Below, one piece after another: positions 63,453-64,000 of a stretch of 64,000 bases of DNA (position 1 is its first letter; the number at the start of each line of letters is the position of its first letter). The stretch is from the NCBI RefSeq assembly GCF_000383235.1, contig NZ_KB910925.1, positions 62,001 through 126,000 on the forward strand, in the 5' to 3' direction. The position numbers were made by a program, and so were the translations under genes. The notes under the pieces are model-generated. The model was not told the origin of the DNA. It saw only the letters and a program-made list of their open reading frames with translations, and ran no database searches. This DNA comes from Bacillus sp. 123MFChir2 (GTDB taxonomy: Bacteria; Bacillota; Bacilli; Bacillales; Bacillaceae_G).

Positions 63453-64000
63453 ACATAATCCTCCACCTTAAATAGAAATTTACAGCCAACTAACCCAAAA
63501 CAAGTTAACAAAATTAACACACTGCCCGTTGTAAGGAAAAGGCTAAAATCTTGATCATATATGATCTTCATCACACATTCTACAACCCACTTTACCGGTG
63601 AAATATATGATATTGTCCGAACCGTATCTCCTAATCCATCAAGAGAAAAGAAAACCCCTCCTGAAATTGCAAAAGCGTTATTTAACAAACTTAATATTTT
63701 ATTCGTTACTTCCTCACTTTTAAACATACAGCAAAATAACACGCCGATAACCGCTGATAAAAAATTAAATAACAACACGATTATAATGACATAAGCAACA
63801 TTCTTTCCTCCAAACGTTACACGCAAGCCTATATGAGCCCCATACATAACAAATAGATAGCAAACAGTTGTAAAAGTAAATGTAGCCAATATTTTCGACA
63901 AATACAGATAAGAAACACGAATTGGACTATACATAACTCGTAAATTACTATTTTTTAACCTTTTCTCCATAAAACTATTAGAAGCTGTCATTGATACATT
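63449..64000 (-). CDS. ABC-2 family transporter permease, C-terminal part (cut by window edge)
   Basis: The frame stays open to position 64000, so the apparent start at 63991 is internal; at least 183 residues are present. FMEKRLKNSNLRVMYSPIRV is the cytoplasmic coupling helix, followed by five membrane segments (LATFTFTTVCYLFVMYGAHIG and others) and SPVKWVVECVMKIIYDQD. Same fold as the neighbouring permease, suggesting a heterodimeric exporter. An ATPase gene is expected just beyond the window. Confidence 0.87.
   Translation of the reverse strand, partial: NVSMTASNSFMEKRLKNSNLRVMYSPIRVSYLYLSKILATFTFTTVCYLFVMYGAHIGLRVTFGGKNVAYVIIIVLLFNFLSAVIGVLFCCMFKSEEVTNKILSLLNNAFAISGGVFFSLDGLGDTVRTISYISPVKWVVECVMKIIYDQDFSLFLTTGSVLILLTCFGLVGCKFLFKVEDYV

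Overview
The window is AT-rich, low-GC Firmicute chromosome. Gene content and order follow the Bacillus subtilis segment that runs from ypfD/yphA through spoIVA, hbs, menaquinone, aro, qcr, dap/pan, dinG, nth, ponA and recU to ypwA and xpt. The divergence of PanB and AroA from the B. anthracis/B. cereus proteins I remember, the absence of mtrB (TRAP) and cheR from their B. subtilis positions, the Lit-type protein and the dispersed repeats all suggest the Bacillus cereus group, perhaps a divergent member such as B. cytotoxicus. The genus is read from synteny; the species is inference. Almost every gene is on the minus strand, so operons read right to left.

Layout, left to right. 1-5.3 kb: start of xpt with a guanine riboswitch and attenuator, a GNAT acetyltransferase, an M32 carboxypeptidase and a DinG-like helicase. 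5.3-9.7 kb: a 23S rRNA methyltransferase, RNase P RNA, gpsB, ypsA, and spore coat genes cotD and yppG with sigma-K-like promoters. 10-20 kb: small ypp genes, a 35-codon SASP gene missed by length cut-offs, yppC, recU, ponA, ypoC-nth-dnaD, aspB, ypmBA. 20-31 kb: dinG; panBCD behind an attenuated leader; then a long overlapping operon ypjD-dapB-mgsA-bshB1-bshA-cca-birA covering lysine, methylglyoxal, bacillithiol, tRNA CCA and biotin functions. 31-41 kb: a YitT-type membrane protein, a uracil-DNA glycosylase homologue, a membrane zinc peptidase, ypjB, a lipoprotein transacylase (Lit) homologue, ypjA, qcrABC and ypiFBA. 41-51.5 kb: aroF-aroB-aroH-hisC-aroA, ndk, hepS-menG-hepT, folE and HU. 51.7-59.6 kb: spoIVA, yphF, yphE, spoVIF-like, gpsA, der, a YIEGIA membrane protein with a small coupled partner, yphA, ypzI. 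59.8-64 kb: the most accessory part, a MalT/LAL-type regulator next to two ABC-2 permease genes, one cut by the window edge.

The working themes are central metabolism (chorismate, pantothenate, heptaprenyl-menaquinone, the menaquinol:cytochrome c reductase), genome maintenance (RecU, Nth, two DinG-like helicases, UDG, DnaD, HU) and sporulation (SpoIVA, CotD, YppG, SspM-like, SpoVIF-like, YpjB).

The most unusual sequence-level signal is not a gene. At least three families of intergenic repeats are scattered in both orientations, and several copies abut or supply the stop codon and last codons of genes (sspM-like, birA, qcrC, the LAL regulator). I did not find a clear new defence or biosynthetic system; the best candidates for follow-up are the repeat/3'-end association, the LAL plus ABC-2 locus, and the YIEGIA pair.
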